DNA of 64,000 nucleotides from Bacteroidales bacterium (GTDB taxonomy: Bacteria > Bacteroidota > Bacteroidia > Bacteroidales > UBA932), in contig JAFZWC010000073.1 of assembly GCA_017617475.1 (NCBI GenBank), forward strand, positions 1 through 64,000, given 5' to 3'. Below are positions 33,509 through 43,033 of this stretch, piece after piece. Made by a program: the position numbers and the translations under genes. How positions within the stretch are numbered: position 1 is the stretch's first letter; each line of letters starts with the position of its first letter. Under the pieces are notes generated by a model, which saw only the letters and a program-made list of their open reading frames with translations, was not told the DNA's origin and made no database searches.

Positions 33509-34750
33509 CTTCCAATACTCCTCTATTTCTTCCAGCGTTTTGCCGGTGGTGTTGGGCACATGCCGGTACATAATCCACAGATACGGCAGGCACATGAAGG
33601 CAAAGAGGAAGAACGTGCCGGCGGGCGTCAGGTTTTCCAGCATCCAGGGCGTAAGCTGACCAATCAGGTAAGTGCCTATCCAGAGCGCAAAGCCGGCAAT
33701 GGACATGGCCAGGCCGCGCACCCGGTTGGGATACATCTCGCTCAGCAGCACAAACACCACGGCGCTGATGGAGATGGCCGTGCAGAACACGTACAGCAGG
33801 AAGAACACCAGCATGAACGCCGTGGGCAGGTTGGTAGAGGGCAGGAAATATAGGCCGATGCAGAGCAGGCACACAATCATGCCTCCTACGCCCCACCAGA
33901 CCAGCTGCTTGCGGCCCACCTTGTCAATAATGAGCAGGGCAATGACCGTGGTGAGCATATTCACCACACCCACCAGCACGGTGGAGAAGAGCGGGTCCGG
34001 GAAACCGGCGTCGGCAAAGATCTTGGGGCCGTAGTACAGCACGGCGTTCACACCCATGAACTGGCCCAGGATGGCAATGGCGCTGCCGATGAGCACGGCT
34101 TTCAGGATGCCTTTCTCCCGCAGGGCGGCCCAGGCCTCGCTGTTGTCTTTCCGCTGACCGCGTACGGCCAGCCAGCGGGGGCTCTCCGGAATAAAGAAGA
34201 TGAGCACCAGGAACAGGATGTCCGGGATGGCCTCGGCGCCCAGCATGGGCCGCCAGTACTCATCCATGGACGTTCCCTTCAGAATCAGGTAGTTGGCCAG
34301 GTAGGCCAGCAGGAAGCCGATGGTAATGAACAGCTGATACAGGCTCACCATGGTTCCGCGCACCTCGGCCGGCGACACCTCGGAGATATACACCGGGGAA
34401 ACGATGGATACGATGCCGATGCCAAAGCCGCCTATCATGCGGTAAATCACCAGTTGCGTGAAATCGGCACTCAAGGCACAGCCAATGGCCGAAATGGAAA
34501 ACAGCAGGGCGCTTATGAGCATGGTTTTCTTGCGGCCCAGAAAGTCCGAAAGCATGCCCGCCACCAGTACGCCTATGATGGAGCCGATGAGGGCGCAGCC
34601 CACATACCAGCCTTCGCCGCCGGTGGTGAGGCCGAACTGCATCTTCACCACCTCGGTGGTGCCGGAGATGACGGCCGTGTCATAGCCGAAGAGGATGCCG
34701 CCCAGGGCGGCCACCAGGGCTATGAAGAGTACTTTTGCGCTAACTTTCAT
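33488..34750 (-). CDS. MFS sugar porter
   Basis: An inner-membrane sugar:proton symporter of 420 residues with 12 predicted transmembrane segments. Sugar-porter family signatures: GGILFGYDTAVISG in TM1, DFLGRKKTM between TM2 and TM3, PESPRWL (residues 188-194), GVNAVLYYGPKIF in TM7, DKVGRKQL between TM8 and TM9, and VPNTTGKTLEEIEE at the C-terminus. It starts 5 bases after the AGE epimerase gene, so it probably imports that enzyme's substrate. In Bacteroides a similar MFS/AGE pair handles sialic acid, but no lyase gene is present here. The C-terminal codons are inside palindrome C. Confidence 0.9.
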   Translation of the reverse strand: MKVSAKVLFIALVAALGGILFGYDTAVISGTTEVVKMQFGLTTGGEGWYVGCALIGSIIGVLVAGMLSDFLGRKKTMLISALLFSISAIGCALSADFTQLVIYRMIGGFGIGIVSIVSPVYISEVSPAEVRGTMVSLYQLFITIGFLLAYLANYLILKGTSMDEYWRPMLGAEAIPDILFLVLIFFIPESPRWLAVRGQRKDNSEAWAALREKGILKAVLIGSAIAILGQFMGVNAVLYYGPKIFADAGFPDPLFSTVLVGVVNMLTTVIALLIIDKVGRKQLVWWGVGGMIVCLLCIGLYFLPSTNLPTAFMLVFFLLYVFCTAISISAVVFVLLSEMYPNRVRGLAMSIAGFALWIGTYLIGQLTPWMLENLTPAGTFFLFAFMCLPYLWIMYRHVPNTTGKTLEEIEEYWKAVGGTK

Positions 34751-34755
34751 AGGCT

Positions 34756-35940
34756 TTACTGTTTATCGGCAATCTCCTGCAGGATGGTTCCAATCTGATA
34801 CAGACCGCGGGGCACGTGGAAGCAGCCCTTCCACTTGCCGCCCTTGAGGGGCAGCAGAACCTCGCCCCGGCGGTTGAGGTAACCGAACCACTCCGGATAC
34901 TGGGGGTCTTTGAAATGAGTCCAGAGGTAATCGTCCAGCTTGAGGAACCACTCCAGGGCTTTCTCGTTGCCCGTGAGCTGGTAACCCTTGATCATGCAGA
35001 TGGCGCTCTCCAGGTGCACCCACCAGAGTTTCTGGTCCCATTCCAGCTCCTGGGTGGGGTAGCCCTTGCGGTCCATGAAGTAGAAGATGCCACCGTATTC
35101 CTTGTCCCAGCCGTAATCAATCACGCGCAGGGCAATGTCCATACTCTTGTTAATAATGTCCGGCCTGTCCAGGCGCAGGCCCAGGTTCATCATGAACCAG
35201 AGGGCCTCCAGGTCGTGTCCGGGGTTCACGCGGCGGCCTTCGAAACAGTCCACGAGTGAGCCGTCGGGGGCCAGATTTTCCACCATCACGCCCAGATCGG
35301 GCTGGTAAAACACGTCAAAAACCTCGTGCAGAGCCTCCTGGATGGTTTTGTCCAGCAGGCTCTTGTCCTCAATGATGGGCTCAATCTCCAGGGCCATGTT
35401 GCAGATGATCATGGGCAGGGCGAAGTCCTTCATCGGCCTTGTTCCGGGTACGGCCTTCAGCCACTTGCCCTTGGGGTTGGAGCGGCGGTCCAGGATGCGC
35501 TGGAAGGTGCGGCGGGCAATATCGGCATAATGCTCCTCCCCGGTGGCAACGGCCAGCTGGGCGAAGGCCATGCAGGCGAAGGTATTGGAGAAGATGTTGT
35601 ACGGGGCAATGAGGGGCTTGCCTTCCCGGGTGAGGGAGAAGTAGAAGTCATAGTTGCCGTCGTGGCCGAATTTTTCCAGGAAATCGGCCCCCTGTCTGGC
35701 GCAGGCCAGCCATTCGGGATTCCGCTGCACCTTGTTGTAAAGCATGGCGAACATCCAGACTTCCCGGCCTTGCAGCCAGACGAATTTGTCCGTATCGAAG
35801 ACGCTGCCGTCGCGGTTGAGGCAGGTAAAATAGCCTCCGAAGTCATTGTCCTGGGATTTTTCCAGCCAGAAGGGGAGTACGCTTCCGTAGAGTTCTTTGC
35901 GGTAACGCTCCGCCATGGAAGCGAAGTCAAGAGGGTTCAT
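34756..35940 (-). CDS. AGE family epimerase (N-acylglucosamine 2-epimerase-like)
   Basis: A cytoplasmic (alpha/alpha)6-barrel epimerase/isomerase of 394 residues. Family landmarks: FVWLQGREVWMFAMLYN, FALPMIICNMALE, GRRVNPGHDLEALWFMMN (conserved His), KLWWVHLESAICM (conserved His) and FHVPRGLYQIGTIL (catalytic His/Arg region). AGE enzymes include N-acetylglucosamine 2-epimerase, used in sialic-acid breakdown, and cellobiose or mannose epimerases; these cannot be separated by eye. Co-transcription with an MFS porter and nearby N-glycan enzymes favours an N-acetylhexosamine. First gene of the minus-strand operon; its -7 element is interleaved with that of the divergent DUF4434 gene. Confidence 0.87.
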   Translation of the reverse strand: MNPLDFASMAERYRKELYGSVLPFWLEKSQDNDFGGYFTCLNRDGSVFDTDKFVWLQGREVWMFAMLYNKVQRNPEWLACARQGADFLEKFGHDGNYDFYFSLTREGKPLIAPYNIFSNTFACMAFAQLAVATGEEHYADIARRTFQRILDRRSNPKGKWLKAVPGTRPMKDFALPMIICNMALEIEPIIEDKSLLDKTIQEALHEVFDVFYQPDLGVMVENLAPDGSLVDCFEGRRVNPGHDLEALWFMMNLGLRLDRPDIINKSMDIALRVIDYGWDKEYGGIFYFMDRKGYPTQELEWDQKLWWVHLESAICMIKGYQLTGNEKALEWFLKLDDYLWTHFKDPQYPEWFGYLNRRGEVLLPLKGGKWKGCFHVPRGLYQIGTILQEIADKQ

Positions 35941-35962
35941 GGTCAGTTATGGTTTAGCTTAA

Positions 35963-35980
35963 CAAAAATAGCTATATTTG
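35963..35980. promoter_or_regulatory. Interleaved divergent -7 elements
   Basis: TATATTTG (35973-35980, plus strand) serves the DUF4434 gene at 36001. CAAAAATA (35963-35970), reading TATTTTTG on the minus strand, serves the AGE gene at 35940. Only two bases separate them, so two polymerases could not occupy both at once. Confidence 0.55.
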
Positions 35981-36000
35981 CGTGACAAACCGCATAAAAT

Positions 36001-37092
36001 ATGGAAAATCGTCGTTCATTCTTGAAAAAGGGAGCCCTGGCGGCCGCGGCTGCTCCGCTCCTGGCATCGGCCTGTAAACCCGCCTCCGGCCAGGGAGACA
36101 AATATGGTATTGAACTGGACCCTTCCGTCCAGTCCCAGCTCATTGTTCCCAAGGGCAACGCGCTGCCCATAACGGGTACGTTCCTGGACGAGATTTCGCA
36201 CGACATTCCCCACCAGAACTGGGGAGAGGCCGAGTGGGACCGCGATTTCCGCTACATGAAGGACATGGGTATTGATACGGTTATCGACATCCGCTGCGGC
36301 TACCGCAAGTTCATTACCTATCCGTCGCCCTACCTGCTGGGCAAAGGCTGCTACATGCCTTCCGTTGACCTCATTGACATGTTCTGCCGCCTGGCGCAGA
36401 AATACGGCATGAAGTTCATGCTGGGCCTGTACGATTCCGGCAAATACTGGGACACCGGAGACATGAGCTACGAGGTGGAGGCCAACAAATACGTGATTGA
36501 CGAGGTCTGGGAGCGTTACGGCTCCAAATACAAGAGCTTCGGCGGCTGGTACATCTCCGGAGAAATCTCCCGCGCCACCAAGGGCGCCATCGAGAGCTTC
36601 CGCACCATGGGTCGGCAGTGTAAGGAGATTTCCGGCGGTCTGCCCACCTTCATCTCTCCCTGGATAGACGGCAAAAAGGCAGTGGATGCCGCCAACGGCA
36701 GCCTTACCCGTGACCAGGCCGTGTCCGTGGAGCAGCATGAGAGGGAGTGGAACGAGATTTTCGACGGCATCCACGAGTACGTGGATGCCTGCGCCTTCCA
36801 AGATGGCCACATCGATTACGACGAGCTGGACGCCTTCTTCAGCGTGAATAAAAAGCTGGCCGACCGCTACGGCATGCAGTGCTGGACCAATGCCGAGAGC
36901 TTCGACCGCGACATGCCCATCCGCTTCCTGCCCATCAAGTTCGACAAGCTGCGCATGAAGCTGGAAGCGGCCAAGCGTTGTAACTACGACAAAGCTATCA
37001 CTTTTGAGTTCAGCCATTTCATGAGTCCACAGAGTGCCTATGCACAGGCAGGGCACCTCTACGACAGATATCGTGAATACTTCGGAATATGA
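36001..37092 (+). CDS. DUF4434 domain-containing Tat-exported protein
   Basis: A 363-residue exported protein with a twin-arginine signal (NRRSFLKKGALAAAAAPLL) and possible lipobox LASAC. The body looks like a TIM barrel of the glycosidase superfamily: ITGTFLDEISHDIPHQNWGE, YMKDMGIDTVIDIRCGYRK, KYGMKFMLGLYDSGKYWD, SFGGWYISGEIS (candidate acidic residues), VDACAFQDGHIDYDELDAFF, CWTNAESFD and AITFEFSHFMSP. This order fits DUF4434, a PUL-associated family without a settled activity. It is transcribed ahead of susC3/susD3 and divergently from the AGE/MFS operon, so it may act on the glycan imported by pair 3. Complete. Confidence 0.75.
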   Translation: MENRRSFLKKGALAAAAAPLLASACKPASGQGDKYGIELDPSVQSQLIVPKGNALPITGTFLDEISHDIPHQNWGEAEWDRDFRYMKDMGIDTVIDIRCGYRKFITYPSPYLLGKGCYMPSVDLIDMFCRLAQKYGMKFMLGLYDSGKYWDTGDMSYEVEANKYVIDEVWERYGSKYKSFGGWYISGEISRATKGAIESFRTMGRQCKEISGGLPTFISPWIDGKKAVDAANGSLTRDQAVSVEQHEREWNEIFDGIHEYVDACAFQDGHIDYDELDAFFSVNKKLADRYGMQCWTNAESFDRDMPIRFLPIKFDKLRMKLEAAKRCNYDKAITFEFSHFMSPQSAYAQAGHLYDRYREYFGI

Positions 37093-37117
37093 ATTATTAA
37101 AAAAATTCAGTTTTTTC

Positions 37118-37147
37118 TTGCTTGTTAATTTGAAGCAACTAACTTTG
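37118..37147 (+). promoter_or_regulatory. Promoter of susC3
   Basis: TTG at 37118-37120, a 19 bp spacer, then TAACTTTG at 37140-37147. The leader to the ATG at 37227 is about 75 bases. Confidence 0.7.
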
Positions 37148-37226
37148 TGGTGCTAAAAATGACTAAAACCCAAGCCTAACCGCAACTTAAGCACATACCT
37201 ATTTTATTAACTAATAGTTGTTTTTT

Positions 37227-40200
37227 ATGCAAATGACAAAGCTTTTCGCTGCATGCGCAGCTGCGTTCCTGCTTCTGGGAACCGCTTCTGCGTATGCCGC
37301 CACGTCCTCGTCTGAGGTTGTGGCCGATCAGCAGCAGGCCCGGATCACTGGTACTGTTGTTGATGCTCAAGGAGTACCCGTTCCGGGTGCAAGTGTCATC
37401 GTCAAGGGAACCGCTACCGGAACCATGACCGACGGTAAGGGTGTTTTCACCATCACCGCCGCTCCCGGTGCCACCCTCGAGGTCTCCTGCATCGGCTATT
37501 CTACCGTCGACGTCCCGGCCGCTGCCGGCATGCAGGTAGTGCTCAAGGAAGACAATGAATTCCTGGAGGAGTCCGTTGTCACCGCCCTGGGTATCAAGCG
37601 TGAACGCAAGGCCCTGGGTTATTCCGTTTCCGAGGTGAATGCCGACGAACTGATGAAGAACAAGAACACCAACGTCATCAACTCCCTGGCCGGTAAGGTT
37701 GCGGGTGTCAATGTGACCCAGTCCTCCGGTGCTGCCGGTTCCGGTTCTTCCATCATCATCCGTGGTGGTAACTCCGCTTCCGAGAGCCGTGACAACCAGC
37801 CTCTGTTCGTTGTGGACGGTATCATCTACGATAACTCCACCATCAACGGCGGTAACTCCGGCACCGACGGTGTTACCCGTACCGCCACCACCTTCTCCAA
37901 CCGTGTGATGGATATCAACCCCGAGGACATCGAGAGCATGTCCGTGCTGAAGGGTGCTGCCGCTGCCGCCCTGTACGGTTCCCGTGCAGCCGACGGTGTG
38001 GTGCTCATCACCACCAAGAAGGGTAAGGACGGAGGCAGCGTGGAAGTGAATGTTTCCAGCAAATATTCCTATGCCACTATTGCTGCTGCTCCCGAGATCC
38101 AGACCAAGTACGGCCGTGGTTACTACGATGTGAACGGCGCCCTCCAGACCGACCTCGTCACCAGCTCCTGGGGTGCTGTTAACAACGGTCCCGTCTACGA
38201 CAACGTGGCCGATTTCTTCCAGGGTGCTTCCACTTTCGACAACAACGTGAGCATCTCCGGTGGCCACAAGAACGGCAGCTACTTCCTCTCCGCCTCCAAC
38301 TTCACCCAGGGTGGTGTAGTTCCCGGCACCAACTACGAGAAGAACACCGTCCGTATGAATGGTGAGCAGAAGTATGGAAAACTCTCCATCTCCTCCAACA
38401 TTTCATATTCCGTATCCAATACCCAGAAGACCCTCACCACCACCGGTCTGTACGACGGTGGCGGTAACGGTACCATGACCGCCCTGTACGGCTGGTCCCG
38501 CAGCGAGAATATGTCCCACTGGCTCAATGAAGACGGTACCAAGTACCGCATGTTCGGTGACCGTCAGGCACTGGAAGATGACATTGAGAACCCTTACTGG
38601 ATTATCAACAAGAACGACCTCCACGACCGCAACGAGCGTATCACCGGCAGCATCGCAGCCAACCTGGACATCACCAGCTGGCTCACCGCTACCTGGCGCG
38701 GTGGTGTGGACTCCTATACCAACGATTCCCACACCTACATCGCTCCCGGCGCTTCCGTCCGTGAAATGTACCAGAACGGCCGTCTGAGCAAGAGCAAGGT
38801 CAACTACAACTACATGACCTCCAACTTCATGCTCAACGCCCACAAGACCTTCGGTGACTTCGACTTCAACCTCCTGGCCGGTACCGCCGCTGAAAGCACC
38901 AAGCGTGTACGCCAGACCCAGTGGGGTTACGATTTCGTGACCGCCGGCACCGTGAGCTTCGCCAACATCCTCAAGGAGAACCGCGACTTCACCGAGTCCA
39001 CCTCCCGCAAGCGTCTGGTGGGTGTCTATGGTGAATTCCGTGCCGCTTACAAGAACATCGCCTACCTCACCGTCACCGGCCGTAACGACTGGACCTCCAC
39101 CCTCCCGAAGGGCAACAATTCCTACTTCTATCCTTCCGTGAGCGGTTCCTTCGTGTTCACCGAGCTCATGCCCAAGAACAACGTCCTCACCTTCGGTAAG
39201 CTTCGCGCTTCCTGGGCCCAGGTCGGTAAGGATGCCGATCCTTATTCCACCAACACCTACCTCTGGCCCGCCCAGGTGGTGAACAGCGGTTTCACCGGCA
39301 TCGGTAACAGCTGGACCGGTGGTTCCCCTTACCTCGTGCCCGAAATCCAGACTTCCTGGGAAGTGGGTACTGAACTCAAGTTCTTCGGCGGCCGTCTCGG
39401 TTTGGACTTCACTTACTACGACAGCGTCACCCGCAACCAGATTGCAGCCCCTCGTCTGGCTCAGTCCACGGGTTACATCTTCCTTACCATCAACTCCGGT
39501 TCCGTCCGCAACCATGGTATGGAATTCATGCTCACCGCACGTCCTGTTGAGACTCGCGATTTCACTTGGGATCTCACTCTCAACACTTCCTTCAACCGCG
39601 GTACGCTGGGTGACTTCGCCGAAGGTGTTGATATTTTCTACGTGACCGATACCCAGATTGGTGGCGTGAAGGCTGCTTCCATCCCTAATGGCGGTGACTT
39701 CATGGCCCTCACCGGTAACTACTGGATTCGCGAAGAGCACGAAGTGGGAACCGGCGAATTCAACGCCGATGGTACCGAGAAGACCAAGATGGAAGAAATG
39801 CCCAACGGTCGTTATCGCATCGATCCCACCACCGGTCTATACCGTCTGAAAGGTTCCACCACCAACGTGGTCGGTAACCGTGAACCCCGACTCATCGGCG
39901 GTCTCACCAATGATTTCCGCTATAAGAACCTGTCCCTGTCCTTCCTCCTTGACCTCCGTCTTGGCGGTGACATCTACAACGGTACCCAGTACTACCTCAC
40001 CAGCAATGGTCAGTCCATGCTCACCATGGAGCGTGACGCCATCACCGTGGAAGGTGTTGCTTATGCCGATGGCAAGATCAACGGTGTTGACTACAAGGCC
40101 GGTGACCCTGTGTCCATTACTTATCGCAAGGACGAGTCTTACAACATCAATGGCCAGGAGCGTTCCGGTGCCTACATGATTGAGTCCTACTATAGCAACT

Positions 40201-40490
40201 ACTCCAACAACGCTTACAACTACATCACCAGCGTGAACTGGATTAAACTCCGTTCCCTGAGCCTCTCTTACGACTTCAGCAGCCTGCTCAAGAAGCAGAA
40301 CTTCATCAAGCGTCTCACTGCAACCGTGACGGGTACCAACCTCTTCACCATCACCAACTACAAGGGTGGTATGGATCCTGAGGCTGCCGCCGCCGGTTCC
40401 GGTAACGGTGGCTCCGGCTCCGTGGGCATCGAATACTGCGGTGTTCCCAGCCAGCGCACCTTCTCCGTGGGTCTGAATGTTAAGTTCTAA
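37227..40490 (+). CDS. SusC/RagA-type TonB-linked outer-membrane protein, pair 3
   Basis: A TonB-dependent importer of 1087 residues. Signal peptide MQMTKLFAACAAAFLLLG... ending SAYA, then a polar spacer SSSEVVADQQQ, a carboxypeptidase-regulatory-like domain (about 42-120: ITGTVVDAQGVPVPGASVIV), the linker VVTALGIKRERKALGYSVSE, a plug (NSLAGKVAGVNVTQSSGAAG, MSVLKGAAAAALYGSRAADG) and the barrel ending VGLNVKF. The ATG at 37227 matches the start of its N-terminal near-twin at 50588; a TTG at 37218 is less likely. The first 75 residues are almost identical to those of SusC4, while the linker and plug instead resemble SusC1 and SusC2, so it looks mosaic. SusD3 follows. Confidence 0.92.
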   Translation: MQMTKLFAACAAAFLLLGTASAYAATSSSEVVADQQQARITGTVVDAQGVPVPGASVIVKGTATGTMTDGKGVFTITAAPGATLEVSCIGYSTVDVPAAAGMQVVLKEDNEFLEESVVTALGIKRERKALGYSVSEVNADELMKNKNTNVINSLAGKVAGVNVTQSSGAAGSGSSIIIRGGNSASESRDNQPLFVVDGIIYDNSTINGGNSGTDGVTRTATTFSNRVMDINPEDIESMSVLKGAAAAALYGSRAADGVVLITTKKGKDGGSVEVNVSSKYSYATIAAAPEIQTKYGRGYYDVNGALQTDLVTSSWGAVNNGPVYDNVADFFQGASTFDNNVSISGGHKNGSYFLSASNFTQGGVVPGTNYEKNTVRMNGEQKYGKLSISSNISYSVSNTQKTLTTTGLYDGGGNGTMTALYGWSRSENMSHWLNEDGTKYRMFGDRQALEDDIENPYWIINKNDLHDRNERITGSIAANLDITSWLTATWRGGVDSYTNDSHTYIAPGASVREMYQNGRLSKSKVNYNYMTSNFMLNAHKTFGDFDFNLLAGTAAESTKRVRQTQWGYDFVTAGTVSFANILKENRDFTESTSRKRLVGVYGEFRAAYKNIAYLTVTGRNDWTSTLPKGNNSYFYPSVSGSFVFTELMPKNNVLTFGKLRASWAQVGKDADPYSTNTYLWPAQVVNSGFTGIGNSWTGGSPYLVPEIQTSWEVGTELKFFGGRLGLDFTYYDSVTRNQIAAPRLAQSTGYIFLTINSGSVRNHGMEFMLTARPVETRDFTWDLTLNTSFNRGTLGDFAEGVDIFYVTDTQIGGVKAASIPNGGDFMALTGNYWIREEHEVGTGEFNADGTEKTKMEEMPNGRYRIDPTTGLYRLKGSTTNVVGNREPRLIGGLTNDFRYKNLSLSFLLDLRLGGDIYNGTQYYLTSNGQSMLTMERDAITVEGVAYADGKINGVDYKAGDPVSITYRKDESYNINGQERSGAYMIESYYSNYSNNAYNYITSVNWIKLRSLSLSYDFSSLLKKQNFIKRLTATVTGTNLFTITNYKGGMDPEAAAAGSGNGGSGSVGIEYCGVPSQRTFSVGLNVKF

Positions 40491-40510
40491 TCTTAAAAAT
40501 GACTAAGGAT

Positions 40511-42646
40511 ATGAAAAAGATATTGAACATTCTTGTGATCCTGGCCACCCTCGTTTCCCTCGCCTCTTGCGCAAAGTGGCTGGATGTGAACACGGACCCC
40601 GATAATCCGAACAACGAGAGTGCAACGTGTGAAAACCGTCTGCCCTGGATTCAGTATTACTATGGTTATGCCTGGGGTACCGAGAATACCCGCGGCAGCG
40701 CTATTGCCCAGATGGTGACCAACACCTCCCGTACCGCCGCCCTGGGTCTCCAGGCCAACTGGAACCCCGCTCAGGGTATCGCCACCACCGTGTACCAGAA
40801 CTGGTTCCTCGGTGCCGCCTGTAACATCCAGGACCTCATCAACAAGTCCAAGGAAACCGAATCTACCCACTATGAGGCTGCCGCCCTGGTGATGAAGGCT
40901 ATGGGCTTCATCATGATGGCCGACCTCTACGGTGAAATGCCGTACCACGAGGCTGTGGGTGCCGACTTCACCCCGCCTTACGACAACGGTGACGTCATTT
41001 ACGAAGGCTGCCTGGAAGACCTCGATCGCGCTATCGAACTCTTCTCTGCCCCTCAGGGCTCTGCTGCCGTTTCCCTGGCTGCCGGTGACCTCTGGTGCGA
41101 AGGCAACCCTTCCAAGTGGATCAAGCTGGCCTACGGCCTCAAGGCCCGTTGGCTCAACAACATGTCCAAGATGTCCGGTTTCGACCCTCAGGCTGTTCTT
41201 GACGCTATCGCCAAGGCTCCCCAGTCCACTGCCGAGAACATCCTCATGCATCACCAGAACGTAGAGACCGCAGGTACCTGCTTCACCGTGGGTGACGCCT
41301 ATGGCCCCAACGTGACTTACGACTCCTTCGCATGGGGTACCGGTCAGCGCATGAACCGTTTCTATGTAAATCTGCTCACCGATTTCAAGGGTACCGGTGT
41401 CGAGGATCCTCGTGCCGACAAGCTCCTTCCTTTCTCCATGTACAAGGTTACCCTCAAGGATGATGGTACCATCAATACCTATGAGTGGCTTCGTGATGCT
41501 GGTGTGAACCAGTACACCGCCGATGAAGGCTGGGTGACCAACCGCTTTGTAGGTGGCAACCTGAATGCTTATCTGGCTCCTGTGCAGATTGGTAAGGACA
41601 AGGAGTGCTACTACATGGTAAAGGATATTAAGAAGTACTATAAAGATGTTGATGCTTTCAAGGCTGTATTTGAGAAGTACTATCTTCCTTCCCAGTATAC
41701 CCTCACTGAGTATGAGACGGGTTATCAGCTGAAGAAATCCTTCGATCCCAACACGCTGGACACTACTGAGAAAAAGTATGACAAGCCCGAGGATGATCCT
41801 ACCAAGAATCCCGTTATCTCCGTGGTCTACCACCCTGGTTGCATGTTCGTTCAGGACAACAACCCTCTGTATGTAGAGGACATCAAGTATGTGCAGGTTC
41901 GTTCCGACGGTATCTTCGAGACCGCTGGTCTGGCCGCCAACGACATGAACTGCTACTACTCCGGCGCTTCCGCTTACACCCGTCAGGTCGGTTTCGTACA
42001 GGGTACCGGTGCCTTCTACACCCGTATCACCTCCGATTCCTATATCATGACCTACACCGAGATGTGCTTCATCAAGGCCGAGGTTCTGTTCAACAAGGGT
42101 GACAAGGCCGGTGCTTACAGCGCCTACATCGAGGGTATCAAGTCCCACTTCCAGCTGCTGAACGCCAAGCTCACCGCCTGGATGGCCGACGGTTGCGGTA
42201 CCACCGCCCGCGGATTCGACGTGAGCTTCGCTTACAGCCCCATCCCTCAGGCCGACATTGATGCTTACATGGCCAGCGCTGCCGTAGTCCAGAGCTCTGC
42301 AGCCCTCACCCTGTCCGACATCATGCTGCAGAAGTACATTGCCATGGGTCCTGACTATCAGAAGTATAATGATGTACGTAAGTACAATTATTATATGCCC
42401 AATCCCAAGTACAACAACGAGGTGGTTTACACCGGCATGATGGATCCTGCCTACCGTACCGGTTCCTCCAGCTCCTTCGATCCGAGCCCGAGCAGCCGCC
42501 GTCACTTCGTCCGTCGTTGGCAGCACTCCACCCACGAGACCAACTACAACAACTCCGAGGTGACCGCCAGCTACGCCCAGTACGGTCTGGACAGCCCGCT
42601 GGACAACACCATCTGGACCATCCCCGTGTTCTGGGACGTTGAGTAA
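40511..42646 (+). CDS. SusD/RagB family lipoprotein, pair 3, unusually long
   Basis: A glycan-capturing lipoprotein of 711 residues, longer than the usual 500-620. Lipobox SLASC (Cys20). SusD_like_2 features: KWLDVNTDPDNPNNESATCE, MVTNTSRTAALGLQANWNP, VMKAMGFIMMADLYGEMPYH, WIKLAYGLKARWLNNMSKM and YTEMCFIKAEVLFNKGDKAG. Extra length lies mainly in the middle (about 300-440), including an acidic stretch YDKPEDDPTKN. I prefer the ATG at 40511 (MKKILN) as the start of the signal; an ATG at 40499 adds four residues (MTKD). It is followed by a mismatch-family terminator and the MntA/HepT module. Confidence 0.87.
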   Translation: MKKILNILVILATLVSLASCAKWLDVNTDPDNPNNESATCENRLPWIQYYYGYAWGTENTRGSAIAQMVTNTSRTAALGLQANWNPAQGIATTVYQNWFLGAACNIQDLINKSKETESTHYEAAALVMKAMGFIMMADLYGEMPYHEAVGADFTPPYDNGDVIYEGCLEDLDRAIELFSAPQGSAAVSLAAGDLWCEGNPSKWIKLAYGLKARWLNNMSKMSGFDPQAVLDAIAKAPQSTAENILMHHQNVETAGTCFTVGDAYGPNVTYDSFAWGTGQRMNRFYVNLLTDFKGTGVEDPRADKLLPFSMYKVTLKDDGTINTYEWLRDAGVNQYTADEGWVTNRFVGGNLNAYLAPVQIGKDKECYYMVKDIKKYYKDVDAFKAVFEKYYLPSQYTLTEYETGYQLKKSFDPNTLDTTEKKYDKPEDDPTKNPVISVVYHPGCMFVQDNNPLYVEDIKYVQVRSDGIFETAGLAANDMNCYYSGASAYTRQVGFVQGTGAFYTRITSDSYIMTYTEMCFIKAEVLFNKGDKAGAYSAYIEGIKSHFQLLNAKLTAWMADGCGTTARGFDVSFAYSPIPQADIDAYMASAAVVQSSAALTLSDIMLQKYIAMGPDYQKYNDVRKYNYYMPNPKYNNEVVYTGMMDPAYRTGSSSSFDPSPSSRRHFVRRWQHSTHETNYNNSEVTASYAQYGLDSPLDNTIWTIPVFWDVE

Positions 42647-42668
42647 GCTTCATTTCCCCATTCTATAA

Positions 42669-42700
42669 TTCAGGCGACCCTTCCCGGGCCGCCTGATTTT
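42669..42700 (+). terminator. Terminator with conserved C.A mismatch after susD3
   Basis: TCAGGCGACCC pairs with GGGCCGCCTGA around a TTCCC loop, with A42677 opposite C42689, then TTTTG. Near-identical to the terminators at 43363 and 55679. Its T-run supplies the -33 box of the next promoter. Confidence 0.9.
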
Positions 42701-42728
42701 GTTTTATTCAAAACCTTTTGTAGATTTG
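42698..42728 (+). promoter_or_regulatory. Nearly leaderless promoter of mntA/hepT, fused to a terminator
   Basis: TTTG at 42698-42701 (the end of the terminator T-run), a 19 bp spacer, then TAGATTTG at 42721-42728. The ATG at 42734 follows after only 5 bases, so the mRNA should have almost no leader. Confidence 0.7.
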
Positions 42729-42733
42729 CAAAT

Positions 42734-43033
42734 ATGAAGAAGCAGACCAAGTTGCTGGTAGACAATATATGCAAAGTCCTTGAGGCTGAGCCTGTACAGA
42801 AGGCTTGGCTCTTCGGTTCTTATGCCCGGGGACAAGAAGGACCGGACAGCGACGTGGATTTGTTGGTGGAAATGGCCCCTAATAATTTGACCATCCTTGG
42901 TTTTTTAGGTATTCAAACCCGCTTGGAAAAGGCAACCCAAAAGCCGGTGGATCTTATAGAAGATGAATGCCTGGAGGATTTCGCCCGTTCTTCTGCTGAA
43001 AAAGATAAAATATTGATTTATGAATCAGCTTGA
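42734..43033 (+). CDS. mntA: MntA-like nucleotidyltransferase antitoxin (type VII TA)
   Basis: A minimal nucleotidyltransferase of 99 residues that neutralises its HEPN partner by transferring AMP to it. The motif GSX10DXD is exact: Gly28-Ser29, ten residues, Asp40-Val-Asp42 (GSYARGQEGPDSDVDLLVE). DLIEDECLEDF near the C-terminus is typical of the family. It overlaps hepT by 14 bases, the usual MntA-HepT arrangement. Its base composition is more AT-rich than that of the flanking SusD genes, which suggests horizontal acquisition. The gene lies between two near-identical terminators (42669 and 43363). Confidence 0.9.
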   Translation: MKKQTKLLVDNICKVLEAEPVQKAWLFGSYARGQEGPDSDVDLLVEMAPNNLTILGFLGIQTRLEKATQKPVDLIEDECLEDFARSSAEKDKILIYESA

